DNA from: Leptotrichia massiliensis
GTDB taxonomy: Bacteria; Fusobacteriota; Fusobacteriia; Fusobacteriales; Leptotrichiaceae
Length of the DNA stretch: 64,000 bases
Direction: 5' to 3'
Assembly: GCF_900104625.1 (NCBI RefSeq)
Contig: NZ_FNVZ01000005.1
Coordinates: 1,605,485-1,669,484, forward strand
The notes under the pieces were generated by a model. It had not been told where the DNA came from. It saw only the letters and a program-made list of their open reading frames with translations, and did not search any database. Below, piece after piece: positions 31,525-40,405 of this stretch; the first letter of the stretch is position 1; every line of letters begins with the position of its first letter. The translations under genes were made by a program, and so were the position numbers.

Positions 31525-33573
31525 TTAATTTTTTTTCATTTTTTCATCCATTTTTGGATATTTTATTCTTTCATGGTAAACACCTTGCAGTGTATTTATG
31601 AATGACTGCACTACAGTTTCTATTTCTCCCAAAGTTAAATCGGAGTCACTTAGTTGCTTGTCTTCAATTTTGGATTTTACTAAATACCTGATAAAGTTTT
31701 CAATTCCTTCCTTGCTTTTGTTTTCAAGCGTTCTTGTAGCCGCTTCCACCGTATCTGCCAATAGGATTATTCCAGATTCCTTTGTTGTGGGTTTAGGCCC
31801 GCTGTATCTAAAGTTGCTTTCCACCACTTCTTCTCCATTTTCCAATGCTTTATAGTAAAAATACTGTGTCAAAGTTGTTCCGTGATGTTCCAATATTACA
31901 TCTAAAATCTCTTTTGGTAATTTATTTTCTTTTCCCATAATATAACCATCTTTTGTGTGTGAAGTCAATATTAACGCACTTAGCGAGGGTTTCACCTTAT
32001 TATGCGGATTTACTCCACCTCTCTGATTTTCCACAAAAAATTCTGGACGTTTCATTTTACCAATATCATGATAATATGAAGCAATCCTTGCAAATGTGGC
32101 ATTTGCTCCTATACTTTCAGCAGCACCTTCCGCAAGAGCTCCAACCATTATACTGTGGTGAAAAGTTCCAGGTGCCTTCATAAGCAACTGTCTAAGTAAT
32201 GTATGTGAAAAATCACTTAATTCAAGCAATTTCATCGTTGTCAGAATTTCAAAGTAATCTTCAAAATATGGCAACACCGCAAGCGACACCATTCCAGTCA
32301 AAATTCCTGAAAATACTGAAAATACTATCATTAACATTATCAAACCAAAGCTTGACTGATTAACCAATCCATAACTAAACGACATCAAAGCTTGAAATAT
32401 TCCCAAAAAGAAACTAAGTTTTACAATATCACTTCTACTTACAAGACCCGCAGCTTTATAAATTGCAACTAGTGAAACTGCTATTGTTACCAGAAACCAT
32501 GATTCTTCCCTTGATAAAATGATCATATTTGAAAATGTCATTATAACTGCATATACTTTGTTTCCTAAAATAGTTGATATAATCGGAAGCATTGCAAATG
32601 GAAGTAAATAAATAAAAAATTCATTGTTCAAAAACAAAATATAAATTGTGTTTACAAATATTATTGTAAGAAGCGTCGGATAAAATGCCTTTGATTCCAC
32701 AACTTTTCTTGCATTTTTTCGTAACAAATAATAAATCAATGTCATAATTAGCGTAAAAGTAGCTACAAGTCCAACAGTTTTTCTAAATTTATCCCCATTT
32801 CTTACAAGATTTAATTTTTCGAGTTTCAAAAATGTATCTGAATCAATAATTTCACCTTTTTTTAGAATGATATCTCCTTTGTAAATTTTGATTTCCTTAT
32901 CTCGTAATGACATCATATTATCTGCAATTTTTTTCTTTGTAGCCGCTTCATTTATAACTAGATTTGGCTTTATAAAGTTTTGCAAGACTTTCATATCAAT
33001 ATTATCTGCTTTTATATCTTTTTTTCTGATGATTTTTGACAAATTCTCCATTTTATAAATTCCGTTGTCATAAATTTCAGATATAATATCTGTCAAATTT
33101 ACAGAATACTCCACACTTTCTATTCTTATTGCTATTTCCTTAATATCTTCAATTGTAAATGTGTAATTATTTTCTTTTATGTATTTTTCAATTGACGCAT
33201 CATCAGTCAACTTTCGTATATCACGTAAAAATTTATTAAGCGAAATTATGGTTTGTTTGTTTACATCCTTTATTTTATCAAATTCAGGCTGGGTAGTCTT
33301 CATTATCTTTTCTTCAATACTGTCATCCAAAATATCCACAAAATAAGATACATTTTTATACGCTACAATATCCGATTTTGCAACACTTCCAATGACATAA
33401 TTCACATTTAACCTTGACATTTCAATAATTAGCCCAAATATCATAAATGTGATTGTTAAAATAATAAATCTGAACATAAATTTATTTTTGTTAGTATATT
33501 TTATTTCATTATTTTTAGGATTTTTTTCTTTTACTTCAAAAACAAATTCTCGCCCTAACGCACTTACTCTCAT
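31525..33573 (-). CDS. pgpH: PgpH-type 7TM-HD phosphohydrolase (c-di-AMP phosphodiesterase)
   Basis: The 682-residue membrane protein has an N-terminal TM helix (about 33-52), a large extracytoplasmic 7TMR-HDED domain (about 55-265), seven TM helices (about 265-450) and a cytoplasmic HD domain (about 470-660) with SIMVGALAEGAAESIG, YYHDIGKMKRPEFF and ILEHHGTTL. It should degrade c-di-AMP. The start has AAGGG. It heads the pgpH-ybeY-dgkA operon. The domain set and length match Listeria and Bacillus PgpH closely. A c-di-AMP role in this organism is inferred from the family. Confidence 0.93.
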   Translation of the reverse strand: MRVSALGREFVFEVKEKNPKNNEIKYTNKNKFMFRFIILTITFMIFGLIIEMSRLNVNYVIGSVAKSDIVAYKNVSYFVDILDDSIEEKIMKTTQPEFDKIKDVNKQTIISLNKFLRDIRKLTDDASIEKYIKENNYTFTIEDIKEIAIRIESVEYSVNLTDIISEIYDNGIYKMENLSKIIRKKDIKADNIDMKVLQNFIKPNLVINEAATKKKIADNMMSLRDKEIKIYKGDIILKKGEIIDSDTFLKLEKLNLVRNGDKFRKTVGLVATFTLIMTLIYYLLRKNARKVVESKAFYPTLLTIIFVNTIYILFLNNEFFIYLLPFAMLPIISTILGNKVYAVIMTFSNMIILSREESWFLVTIAVSLVAIYKAAGLVSRSDIVKLSFFLGIFQALMSFSYGLVNQSSFGLIMLMIVFSVFSGILTGMVSLAVLPYFEDYFEILTTMKLLELSDFSHTLLRQLLMKAPGTFHHSIMVGALAEGAAESIGANATFARIASYYHDIGKMKRPEFFVENQRGGVNPHNKVKPSLSALILTSHTKDGYIMGKENKLPKEILDVILEHHGTTLTQYFYYKALENGEEVVESNFRYSGPKPTTKESGIILLADTVEAATRTLENKSKEGIENFIRYLVKSKIEDKQLSDSDLTLGEIETVVQSFINTLQGVYHERIKYPKMDEKMKKN

Positions 33574-33623
33574 TTTCCCTTTCCTTTCCTAAATTTTATA
33601 AAACTCCTTTTTATTAAAACTTT

Positions 33624-36092
33624 CTATTTCATTATTTTTAGAATATCCCTTTTACTTTCAATGACTTTATTTCTTGGTAAAGCTGTCAAAAATTTCTTTC
33701 CATACATTTTTTTTATTATCCTATTATCAAGGATTATAATGTTTCCGCTATCAGTTTTACTTCTTATAAGCCTTCCAACTCCCTGCTTGAACTTAATTAC
33801 AGCTTGTGGAACTTGATAATCATTAAATGGATTTTGTCCATTTTTTCTAATATTTTCAATAATCGCCTCAGTTACAGGATCATTTGGCACTTTAAACGGC
33901 AATTTTGTGATAATTACTGATTTTAACTGTTCTCCCTGTACATCGACACCTTCCCAAAAACTGTCTGTCCCAAATAATATCGGATTTTTAGAATTTTTAA
34001 ATATTTCTATCATTTCATGCCGTGGAAAATCATTTTGCTTTATAAGCGTATATTCCTTTTCTGAAAAACGTGATTTTAACTGGTTGTACAAAAAGTTCAA
34101 AGTACTGTATGAAGTAAATAATAAAAAACAATGTCCTTTTGTACTTTTTATTACCCCTTCAATAAATTCTTCTAAATCTCTTATAAATTCAATATTTGTT
34201 GGATCAAGTGCATCTTCTGGAATATAAACTTTCATTTGCTTTTCATAATCAAATGGAGATTTTACAATTCTTTCATCTATTTTTCTACGATTTTCCTTCA
34301 TAAGCCCAATACTTTTTTTATAATAGTCAAACTTATTGTCAACAGCAAGTGTTGCTGAAGTAAAAACCATTCTATCCATTTTTGTAAATAAATTATCATT
34401 CAGTTCATCTGAAATATCAAAAGGAGTAGCGTATAATTTTACATTTGGACGGATTGTAGTGACATTAGCCCAGTAAACATATCCTTCCTCTTTTCCCTCT
34501 AAAATAAACTCAAATTTCTTATAGTACTGCTTCAATCTTTCATAGTATCTTGAAAACTCAAATAAAAAGCCTTCTTTGTCTTCTAAATTATAATTGCTCA
34601 CAGTATTTAAAAACTTGTTAATTCTTATAACTAAATTTCCATAACTTTCCTTAAATTGGCTATTAATTTCCATAACTTCACGAAAAGCCTTATTACTTCG
34701 CATTTTCTGCTTATCAATCTTTATCTTGATTTCCCTTTTGTCATTATTTTTTGAAAAAAGATAAATCAATTTATCAAAAATATCTATTCCTTTATCGTAA
34801 AATACGTTCAATTCTGCGATAACATCTTCCTTCAATTCATCAACTTTTTCATATTCTTCACTTGAAAGACTTTCGTTCAAATAAGTCATTAACCTTACAA
34901 TAGCCCCACCATTGCTGGAATTTACGACACGTCTATTATAAATATTCCCCATAAGCCGTCCAAATGATATTTTTGATGTTTCAAAAGTAAAATAATTTCG
35001 AGCCGTATCTTCTATATTGTGAGCCTCATCGAAAACAACAATATCATAATTTGGTAAAATTGAATAATTTGTATAAAATCCTGTCTGATTTCTAATTGCT
35101 AAATCTGCAAAGAACATATGGTGATTAACAATAAGAAGTGTGGCATCCGCAACATTTTTTCTAGCATTAAAAAAGTGGCATTTTGAATAATACGGACACT
35201 TTACTCCTTTACACATATCCACTTCACTATTCACTTTTTCCCAGATACTGTTTGAAATTTCGTATTTTAGCTCATTCCTGTCACCTGTCCTCGTAACATT
35301 TTTATCCCAGTCAATAAGATTTCTTATAATATTTTTTTCAGCTTTTTCCTCTTCCGTATCTGTTTCCTTCTCTGTAACATCTATATTGTAAAGTTTTCTC
35401 TTGCAAAGATAATTCCCACGTCCTTTTACAATCTGATAATTAAAGTCCTCGTCAATAATTTTCTTTAAAAGCGGAATATCCTTATTAATAAGCTGTTCCT
35501 GCAAATTGATGGTATTTGTGGAAACAATTACCTTTAGATTATTTTCAATAGCGTAAAGCAATGTTGGCAATAAATAGGCAATCGTCTTTCCAGTACCAGT
35601 ACCAGCCTCTACTATAAGTTTCTTATTCTCATTCATGCTATTTTCAATAAACTTAGCCATTTCATACTGCTCACGCCGTACCTCAAATTTCCCAAAATTC
35701 TTATGAATAGCCCCATTTTCCCCAAAATATTCATCCACATCTATTTTTATAAATTCTTTTAAAGGTACAATCACATAAATATCATCCACAGCATTATTCA
35801 CAATGTATGAAGCTCCCCCAACTTCTCCATACATGCTGGAAATACTCACATCTTCATCTGATGGGATCAGCACTCCAGACGGATGATTATGTATTATAAC
35901 TTCATTTTTTCTCATCATATTTAATAATGCAGCAACAGAACTGGAATTTCCTCTCGCAATAACTTCGACTTCAGAAACTATCCCCTCTCCATCAGGAATC
36001 CCACGAAAAAATACTTCATTTCCACCAGATTCGCTAATTTCCAGACGCATTTTTTCTATCGTTTTCGCATTAATAAATTCAGCAACTTTCAT
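33624..36092 (-). CDS. JAB/MPN (RadC-like) domain fused to DinG/XPD-type helicase
   Basis: The 822-residue protein begins with a RadC-type JAB metalloprotease fold: HNHPSGVLIPSDED (about 78-91) keeps the H-x-H...S-x-x-D zinc pattern. The helicase follows: Walker A EAGTGTGKT (about 165), GRGNYLCKR and then CKGVKCPYYSKC, together the four cysteines of an Fe-S cluster, LIVNHHMFF, DEAHNIED (Walker B), and QGVGRLIRS (motif VI). It would unwind R-loops, forks or G-rich DNA 5'-to-3'. DinG normally lacks the JAB part. The start ATG 36092 has AGGAGG; the longer frame is not supported. Confidence 0.9.
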   Translation of the reverse strand: MKVAEFINAKTIEKMRLEISESGGNEVFFRGIPDGEGIVSEVEVIARGNSSSVAALLNMMRKNEVIIHNHPSGVLIPSDEDVSISSMYGEVGGASYIVNNAVDDIYVIVPLKEFIKIDVDEYFGENGAIHKNFGKFEVRREQYEMAKFIENSMNENKKLIVEAGTGTGKTIAYLLPTLLYAIENNLKVIVSTNTINLQEQLINKDIPLLKKIIDEDFNYQIVKGRGNYLCKRKLYNIDVTEKETDTEEEKAEKNIIRNLIDWDKNVTRTGDRNELKYEISNSIWEKVNSEVDMCKGVKCPYYSKCHFFNARKNVADATLLIVNHHMFFADLAIRNQTGFYTNYSILPNYDIVVFDEAHNIEDTARNYFTFETSKISFGRLMGNIYNRRVVNSSNGGAIVRLMTYLNESLSSEEYEKVDELKEDVIAELNVFYDKGIDIFDKLIYLFSKNNDKREIKIKIDKQKMRSNKAFREVMEINSQFKESYGNLVIRINKFLNTVSNYNLEDKEGFLFEFSRYYERLKQYYKKFEFILEGKEEGYVYWANVTTIRPNVKLYATPFDISDELNDNLFTKMDRMVFTSATLAVDNKFDYYKKSIGLMKENRRKIDERIVKSPFDYEKQMKVYIPEDALDPTNIEFIRDLEEFIEGVIKSTKGHCFLLFTSYSTLNFLYNQLKSRFSEKEYTLIKQNDFPRHEMIEIFKNSKNPILFGTDSFWEGVDVQGEQLKSVIITKLPFKVPNDPVTEAIIENIRKNGQNPFNDYQVPQAVIKFKQGVGRLIRSKTDSGNIIILDNRIIKKMYGKKFLTALPRNKVIESKRDILKIMK

Positions 36093-36161
36093 CTTTCCTC
36101 CTATAGTAAAGATTTTACTATATAATAGGCTTTTTTTCAACTTTTCTTTTTAAAAATATAG

Positions 36162-36208
36162 AAAAAAGCCATTTGATATAATTTTAAAAATTATATAAAC
36201 AGCTTTTT
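36162..36208 (-). terminator. Terminator of the MliC gene
   Basis: On the minus strand AAAAGCTGTTTATATAA pairs with TTATATCAAATGGCTTTT with small internal loops, then a T run. It lies 39 bases past the stop. Confidence 0.7.
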
Positions 36209-36246
36209 AAATTAGTTTTTAATTGTTAATTTTAATTTTTTAGGCC

Positions 36247-36870
36247 TTATTCTTCAATTGAACCATGCCCAGAGTTTTGAAGGCTACAGCTTTTATCTTT
36301 TCCATTTTCTGTGTAAACAGCTTCGTTTCCTTTCATATGGATAGAGATATTTCCATTTGAATATCTTTCTCCACTACCAGATGATGCTGAATTTAAAGTG
36401 TGTATTCCACCATAACCGTCAGCTACTTTTACTTTGTCTGTTGAAACATTTTCAACTGATATGTCTTGATAACCATCACAGCTGTATTTTCTTAGTAAAT
36501 TACCGCTAGAACTTTGATTGTTGCTACTTGAATTGTCATCCATTGTCATATAGCAACTTTCATCGCTTCCATTCTTTGTGAAAACTGCATCATTTCCTTT
36601 TATGTGAATAGAAACTCCTCCACCTGTATATTCTTCTCCACTACCAGATCTTGTTAATTTCAGATTGTAAACTTTTCCATTTCCATCTGTCAATCTTACT
36701 TTGTCTGTTGAAAGATTTTGCACTGTCACATTTCTGCTGCTGCAGCTAAATTTTCTTGTTACATTTGATGCTTTGCTTGAAGATTTTGCTCTTGTTGCTG
36801 AAAAACCAATAGAACTAAGAGCCAAAACTCCAACTAAAGCTGTTAAAATCATTTTGTTTGCTGATTTCAT
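36247..36870 (-). CDS. Secreted tandem MliC-like lysozyme inhibitor
   Basis: This 207-residue exported protein has a signal peptide (LTALVGVLALSSIGFSA) and two copies of an MliC/PliC-like domain, about residues 37-100 and 125-195. Each begins with RKFSC or RKYSC, has V.NLSTDKVRLTDG or VENVSTDKVKVADG, a GSGEEYTGGGVSIHIKG or GSGERYSNGNISIHMKG strand pair with the lysozyme-inserting Ser/Gly-Glu-x-Tyr loop, then C near the end (DESC, DKSC). Such proteins block C-type lysozyme on the surface. The Ser-rich linker (SSSNNQSSSG) joins the copies. There is no lipobox, so it is periplasmic or released. ATG 36870 is chosen over GTG 36879. It has a promoter at 37041-37069 and a hairpin in its leader. Confidence 0.85.
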   Translation of the reverse strand: MKSANKMILTALVGVLALSSIGFSATRAKSSSKASNVTRKFSCSSRNVTVQNLSTDKVRLTDGNGKVYNLKLTRSGSGEEYTGGGVSIHIKGNDAVFTKNGSDESCYMTMDDNSSSNNQSSSGNLLRKYSCDGYQDISVENVSTDKVKVADGYGGIHTLNSASSGSGERYSNGNISIHMKGNEAVYTENGKDKSCSLQNSGHGSIEE

Positions 36871-36950
36871 AACATCCACTCTCTTTTCTTCAAATTTTTT
36901 ATTATATGCTCGAACTCCTAAAAATGAAACATATAAATTTTGTTTTAGAA

Positions 36951-36989
36951 ATAGCCCAAAATTTATTCATTTTAAAGAAATTTGGCTAT
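36951..36989 (-). promoter_or_regulatory. Hairpin in the leader of the MliC gene
   Basis: ATAGCCCAAA pairs with TTTGGCTAT within the transcript expected from the promoter at 37041-37069, about 80 bases ahead of the start codon. It is seen directly; whether it regulates translation is unknown. The rest of 37070-37321 has no gene. Confidence 0.45.
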
Positions 36990-37040
36990 AACAATTACAT
37001 TTTTGAAATTTTACAAATCTCTTCTAAAATTTCGAGATTA

Positions 37041-37069
37041 GTATACCACACTTTTATTTTAATTTCAAT
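37041..37069 (-). promoter_or_regulatory. Promoter of the MliC gene
   Basis: On the minus strand TTGAAA (37064-37069), 17-base spacer, TATACT (37041-37046). It predicts a leader of about 165 bases. Confidence 0.6.
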
Positions 37070-37321
37070 TATTTAATAAAAAATTTTTTTAATATTTCTT
37101 ATCAAAATTTAATCTAAAAATCCTATAATTTTATTTTTTTTGCACACTCAAACTCTCTATTTATAATTAATAATAACATATCAGACTCCAAAGACAAAAA
37201 TATTTTCAAAATTTGTTCAATAATTAAAGGAAAAAAAAAGTAATATCATGTATAATTCTATACAAAGGATATACGTTGCCTGAAATTAACGTAAATTTTT
37301 TATAAAGGACATTTTATTTTT

Positions 37322-38179
37322 ATGAAAACAAAAACAATTTTTACCTTGATTAAAGAGTATTTTTTAATTGGACTTGGAACTTTTATCCTGGCGTTTGGAT
37401 TACATTTTTTCTTTTTCCAGAATAAAATAGCAAGTGGAGGAGTAACAGGTCTGGCACTGGTTGTCAATAGTATTTTTAACATTTCAACAGGATTCTTTGT
37501 TGCAGTTAGTAATTTCATCCTGTTTACACTTGCGTTTATTGTAATCAGCGGACAGTTTGGTATAAAAAGCATTTATGCTACGGTAATTTTATCCGTTTTT
37601 CTTTCATATTTTGAAAAATTTTACCCTAACTATGCTCTTACTCACGATTTAATTTTAGCAACAATTTTTGGAAGTGCATTATGTGCTTTAGGAATAACAA
37701 TTATTTATTTTTATGAAGCTTCTACTGGCGGTACTTCAATCATTGCAAGAATTCTTACAAAATATTGCCACATAAGTTACGGAATGTCTAGCTTCATCGT
37801 AGATGCAATTGTTACTCTTTTAGCTATTTTCGCCTTTGGAATTGAACTTGGACTTGTGGGACTTTTAAGTGTCTACGTAACAGGATTTATCATTGACAAG
37901 TTTATTGAAGGATTTAATTCACGTAAACAGATTATGATTATCACTTCAAACAAGGACATCGTTTTAAACTACATTTTAAAGGATTTTGACAGAGGCTGTA
38001 CTGTACTTAAAGCCGTTGGAGGCTATTCTGGAGCTGAAAAGGATATTTTACTCACAATTATCGAAAGAAGACAGTTTATTCAGCTAAGAAAATTCCTAAA
38101 AACTCACGATCCAACTTCCTTTGTAACAGTAACTGACACAACAAAAGTTTTTGGAGAAGGTTTCGATCAATTACATTAA
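37322..38179 (+). CDS. YitT family membrane protein (DUF161 + DUF2179)
   Basis: The 285-residue product starts with KTIFTLIKEYFLIGLGTFILAFGLHFFFF and has five to six TM helices with the family motif NKIASGGVTGLALVVN (about 37-52) and YEASTGGTSIIARIL (about 128-143). The last 75 residues form the cytoplasmic DUF2179 domain (NSRKQIMIITSNKD, then DRGCTVLKAVGGYSGAEKDILLTIIERRQ). The family is widespread, function unknown; some members affect antibiotic tolerance or transport. No clear ribosome site beyond AAAGGA. It is the only plus-strand gene in a long minus-strand stretch. Confidence 0.9.
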   Translation: MKTKTIFTLIKEYFLIGLGTFILAFGLHFFFFQNKIASGGVTGLALVVNSIFNISTGFFVAVSNFILFTLAFIVISGQFGIKSIYATVILSVFLSYFEKFYPNYALTHDLILATIFGSALCALGITIIYFYEASTGGTSIIARILTKYCHISYGMSSFIVDAIVTLLAIFAFGIELGLVGLLSVYVTGFIIDKFIEGFNSRKQIMIITSNKDIVLNYILKDFDRGCTVLKAVGGYSGAEKDILLTIIERRQFIQLRKFLKTHDPTSFVTVTDTTKVFGEGFDQLH

Positions 38180-38193
38180 TTTTTACATTTCAC

Positions 38194-38245
38194 AAAAAAA
38201 GAGAAAGCCAATTACAATAATACTTTATTACAAAAGGCTTTCTCT
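38194..38245. terminator. Bidirectional terminator between YitT and micro-lipoprotein genes
   Basis: AGAGAAAGCC (38200-38209) pairs with GGCTTTCTCT (38236-38245). On the minus strand it is followed by seven T and serves the convergent lipoprotein gene; on the plus strand it lies 20 bases after the YitT stop. Confidence 0.85.
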
Positions 38246-38277
38246 AACACCTATTTATTTTTTCAAATAACTCTTTA

Positions 38278-38451
38278 CTATTTAGTATCCTTACAATAAA
38301 TACTTCCATTTGCTCTTTCATAACATGTTCTACCATGCTCAACACTTCTACGATGTGCTTCTCTCCACTCATTACTATCAAAAAGGCTACAACTAACAAC
38401 AATCATTCCAAAAATTATCATTAATATTACTCTAATTATTTTTATTCGCAT
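38278..38451 (-). CDS. Micro-lipoprotein with CY...C-x-D-T-K pattern, second intact copy
   Basis: This 57-residue predicted lipoprotein starts at ATG 38451 (MRIKIIRV) with GGGAG nine bases upstream; the longer frame from 38472 contains the site and is rejected. Lipobox VVSC, then SLFDSNEWREAHRRSVEHGR, CY, and a second Cys before KDTK. It aligns along its length with the lipoprotein at 9401-9571 (W..A....xe.GR.CY......xC.DTK) but is well diverged, so it is an older paralogue. Function is unknown; the paired Cys may form a disulfide. It lies next to a terminator and to composite repeat B. Confidence 0.75.
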   Translation of the reverse strand: MRIKIIRVILMIIFGMIVVSCSLFDSNEWREAHRRSVEHGRTCYERANGSIYCKDTK

Positions 38452-38499
38452 TTTAAATAACTCCCTTTTCAATTTTTATTCTTTATTTGTTAAAGTATA

Positions 38500-39045
38500 C
38501 CTTTAGAATTAATAAAAATCAATTTTTTTCTTTTATACTTCTAAATGTTTTTTCTTATTTTATTTAATAACAGTTTTTTTAACGCAAGGGCATCAGACGC
38601 CATGCCCTTGCATCCCCGCTCTCGAATTTCAATTTTACAGCAAAAGACAAAACTCGCTTTTAACAAAAGTTATTTTAATCTCATAAAGTTATTATCAATT
38701 TAAATGAAATAGAAAAGCTCAAATAAATTGTCTTTTACTGAAAAATTAAAATCTCGGAAATTTATAATAAATGTTTTAGTTTCAATAAACCGATTTAGGA
38801 TTTTTTCTATTAGATTAATTTTTATAATTGAATTAAAATGTCGTGATTTTTTGGAAATAAAAATTATTGTCTGAGCTTTTTCAAAATATTAAAATGGTAA
38901 TTATTTGAAGAAATAAAAATAACTTTTATTAAAAAGCGAGTTTAATTTTTGTTTTCAAAAAATGCTTAGACGAGCCAGGAGTGCAGAGGAAATGGCGATT
39001 GATTTCCTCTGCTTTAGAAAAAAGAAAAAACATTTATTAACCAGT
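38500..39045. repeat. Composite head-to-head double-hairpin repeat, copy B
   Basis: This covers almost all of the gap between the lipoprotein start and tRNA-Cys. The left half (minus) has P3 at 38585-38610 (stem CAAGGGCAT, loop GGCGTCTG) and P1 arms at 38623-38650 and 38728-38756, pairing over about 28 positions with few mismatches. The right half (plus) has P1 arms at 38847-38866 and 38942-38962 and P3 at 38983-39012 (stem GCAGAGGAAAT, loop GGCGATTG), then AAAAAAGAAAAAAC. The half order is the mirror of copy A: this is the same composite in the opposite orientation. Confidence 0.85.
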
Positions 39046-39090
39046 AAAATGTTCAAAATTTATGATATAATTTCTAAAATTTTAAAAATA

Positions 39091-39118
39091 AAAAAATAAC
39101 CACATTGAAGTAGTTATC
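39091..39118 (-). terminator. Terminator of the mnmA/tRNA-Cys unit
   Basis: On the minus strand ATAACTAC pairs with GTGGTTAT (one G-T) and is followed by TTTTTT, about 30 bases after the tRNA CCA. Confidence 0.75.
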
Positions 39119-39146
39119 AAATTAATTATTATCAGTAATTAGTTAA

Positions 39147-39221
39147 TGGAGGCGACAACCGGATTCGAACCGGTGTACAAGGTTTTGCAGACCTCTGCCT
39201 AAGCCCCTCGACCATGTCGCC
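39147..39221 (-). tRNA. tRNA-Cys (anticodon GCA)
   Basis: This is a 75-base cloverleaf on the minus strand. The acceptor GGCGACA pairs with TGTCGCC, CCA is encoded, the anticodon loop is CTGCAAA (GCA), and the T-arm is CCGG/CCGG with TTCGAAT. It starts 20 bases after the mnmA stop, so it may be transcribed with mnmA. Confidence 0.97.
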
Positions 39222-39241
39222 ACTTGACTTTGTTAAGTTTA

Positions 39242-40348
39242 TCATATTTTTAGGGCTTTGTCAAATATTTTTATTTCGCCGCCACCAACAATTTCATTAT
39301 CTAAATAAAATACAATGTGCTGCCCTTCTGAATTTTCGTGAGTCTTTTCATCAAATTCAAAAATTATCCTATTTTCATTGCTTTCTTCACTTTTTAAAAG
39401 TTTCAATTCTCCAGCCAGCCCTTTTGAAGAAAATCTCGGACGTGCAGTTAATTTTTTTCCAATCATTTCTTCTAAATCATAATGAAATTTACAATTTATC
39501 ACTTCTATTTCCTTTATTAGCAATTCCTCAAAATCCCCCACAACCACTTCATTCGTTTCAGGTCGAAGCTCAAGCACAAAAAACGGCTTTCCTAAATTAA
39601 GCCCCAGTCCACGCCGCTGCCCAACTGTATAAAACTGATAACCTATATGCTCTCCAATAATTTTACCATTTTTATCCACAAAATTCCCCTTTTTTACATC
39701 ATTTCCAAGCACTTTTTTCAAAAATGGAATATATCCGTTGGGAGCAAAGCAGATTCCTTGGCTGTCAGGCTTATTATGGGTATGAATACCATTTTGTCTT
39801 GCAATTTCACGAACTTCTGATTTTTCGTATTCTGCAAGGGGAAACAAAAATCTTTCCACAACATTCTTATCCAGCCGATAAAGCATATAAGTCTGATCTT
39901 TTCTGTTATTTTTGTCCCATAAAAGCATATTATTCTCGCTAACTTTTGAATAATGCCCTGTCGAAATGTATTTTATTCCCATTTTATCAGCAAATTCTAC
40001 GAGTTTTTTTATTTTTACCTTTTCATCGCAAATTACACAAGGTGAAGGAGTTTTTCCAGCATTGTACATTTTTATAAAATAATCCATTACATCCTTTTTA
40101 AATCCTTCCACGACATTTAGGACATAATGGGGGATTCCTAATGTGTAGCAAGTGTATCTGGCATCATTTATATCATCAAGGGAACAGCACGTTTTTCCAG
40201 GATTTTCTGAAAGCTCATCAGGCAAATGCTTTAATGTAACTCCTATAACTTCATAGCCTTGCTGTTTCAACAAAAGAGCAGCGACAGAACTGTCTATGCC
40301 GCCACTCATTCCAACTGCTACTTTTTTTTCATCTAATTTTTTGTTCAT
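39242..40348 (-). CDS. mnmA: tRNA-specific 2-thiouridylase MnmA
   Basis: MnmA makes 2-thiouridine at wobble U34 of Lys, Glu and Gln tRNAs. The 368-residue protein has the PP-loop GMSGGIDSSVAALLL (about 13-27), catalytic Cys in PSPCVICDEKVK (about 103-114), the D-x-x-Y substrate segment with YISTGHYSKV, the second Cys in DSQGICFAPNG (about 195-205), and the beta-barrel end YTVGQRRGLGL (about 233-243). It lies just upstream of tRNA-Cys. The ribosome site is GAGAAAG. The upstream gene is a glycosyltransferase 57 bases away. Confidence 0.97.
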   Translation of the reverse strand: MNKKLDEKKVAVGMSGGIDSSVAALLLKQQGYEVIGVTLKHLPDELSENPGKTCCSLDDINDARYTCYTLGIPHYVLNVVEGFKKDVMDYFIKMYNAGKTPSPCVICDEKVKIKKLVEFADKMGIKYISTGHYSKVSENNMLLWDKNNRKDQTYMLYRLDKNVVERFLFPLAEYEKSEVREIARQNGIHTHNKPDSQGICFAPNGYIPFLKKVLGNDVKKGNFVDKNGKIIGEHIGYQFYTVGQRRGLGLNLGKPFFVLELRPETNEVVVGDFEELLIKEIEVINCKFHYDLEEMIGKKLTARPRFSSKGLAGELKLLKSEESNENRIIFEFDEKTHENSEGQHIVFYLDNEIVGGGEIKIFDKALKI

Positions 40349-40405
40349 TTTGTATTTCTTTCTCTTTTCTAAATTTTTAATTTCTATGTTCCTAAACTCA
40401 AAATC

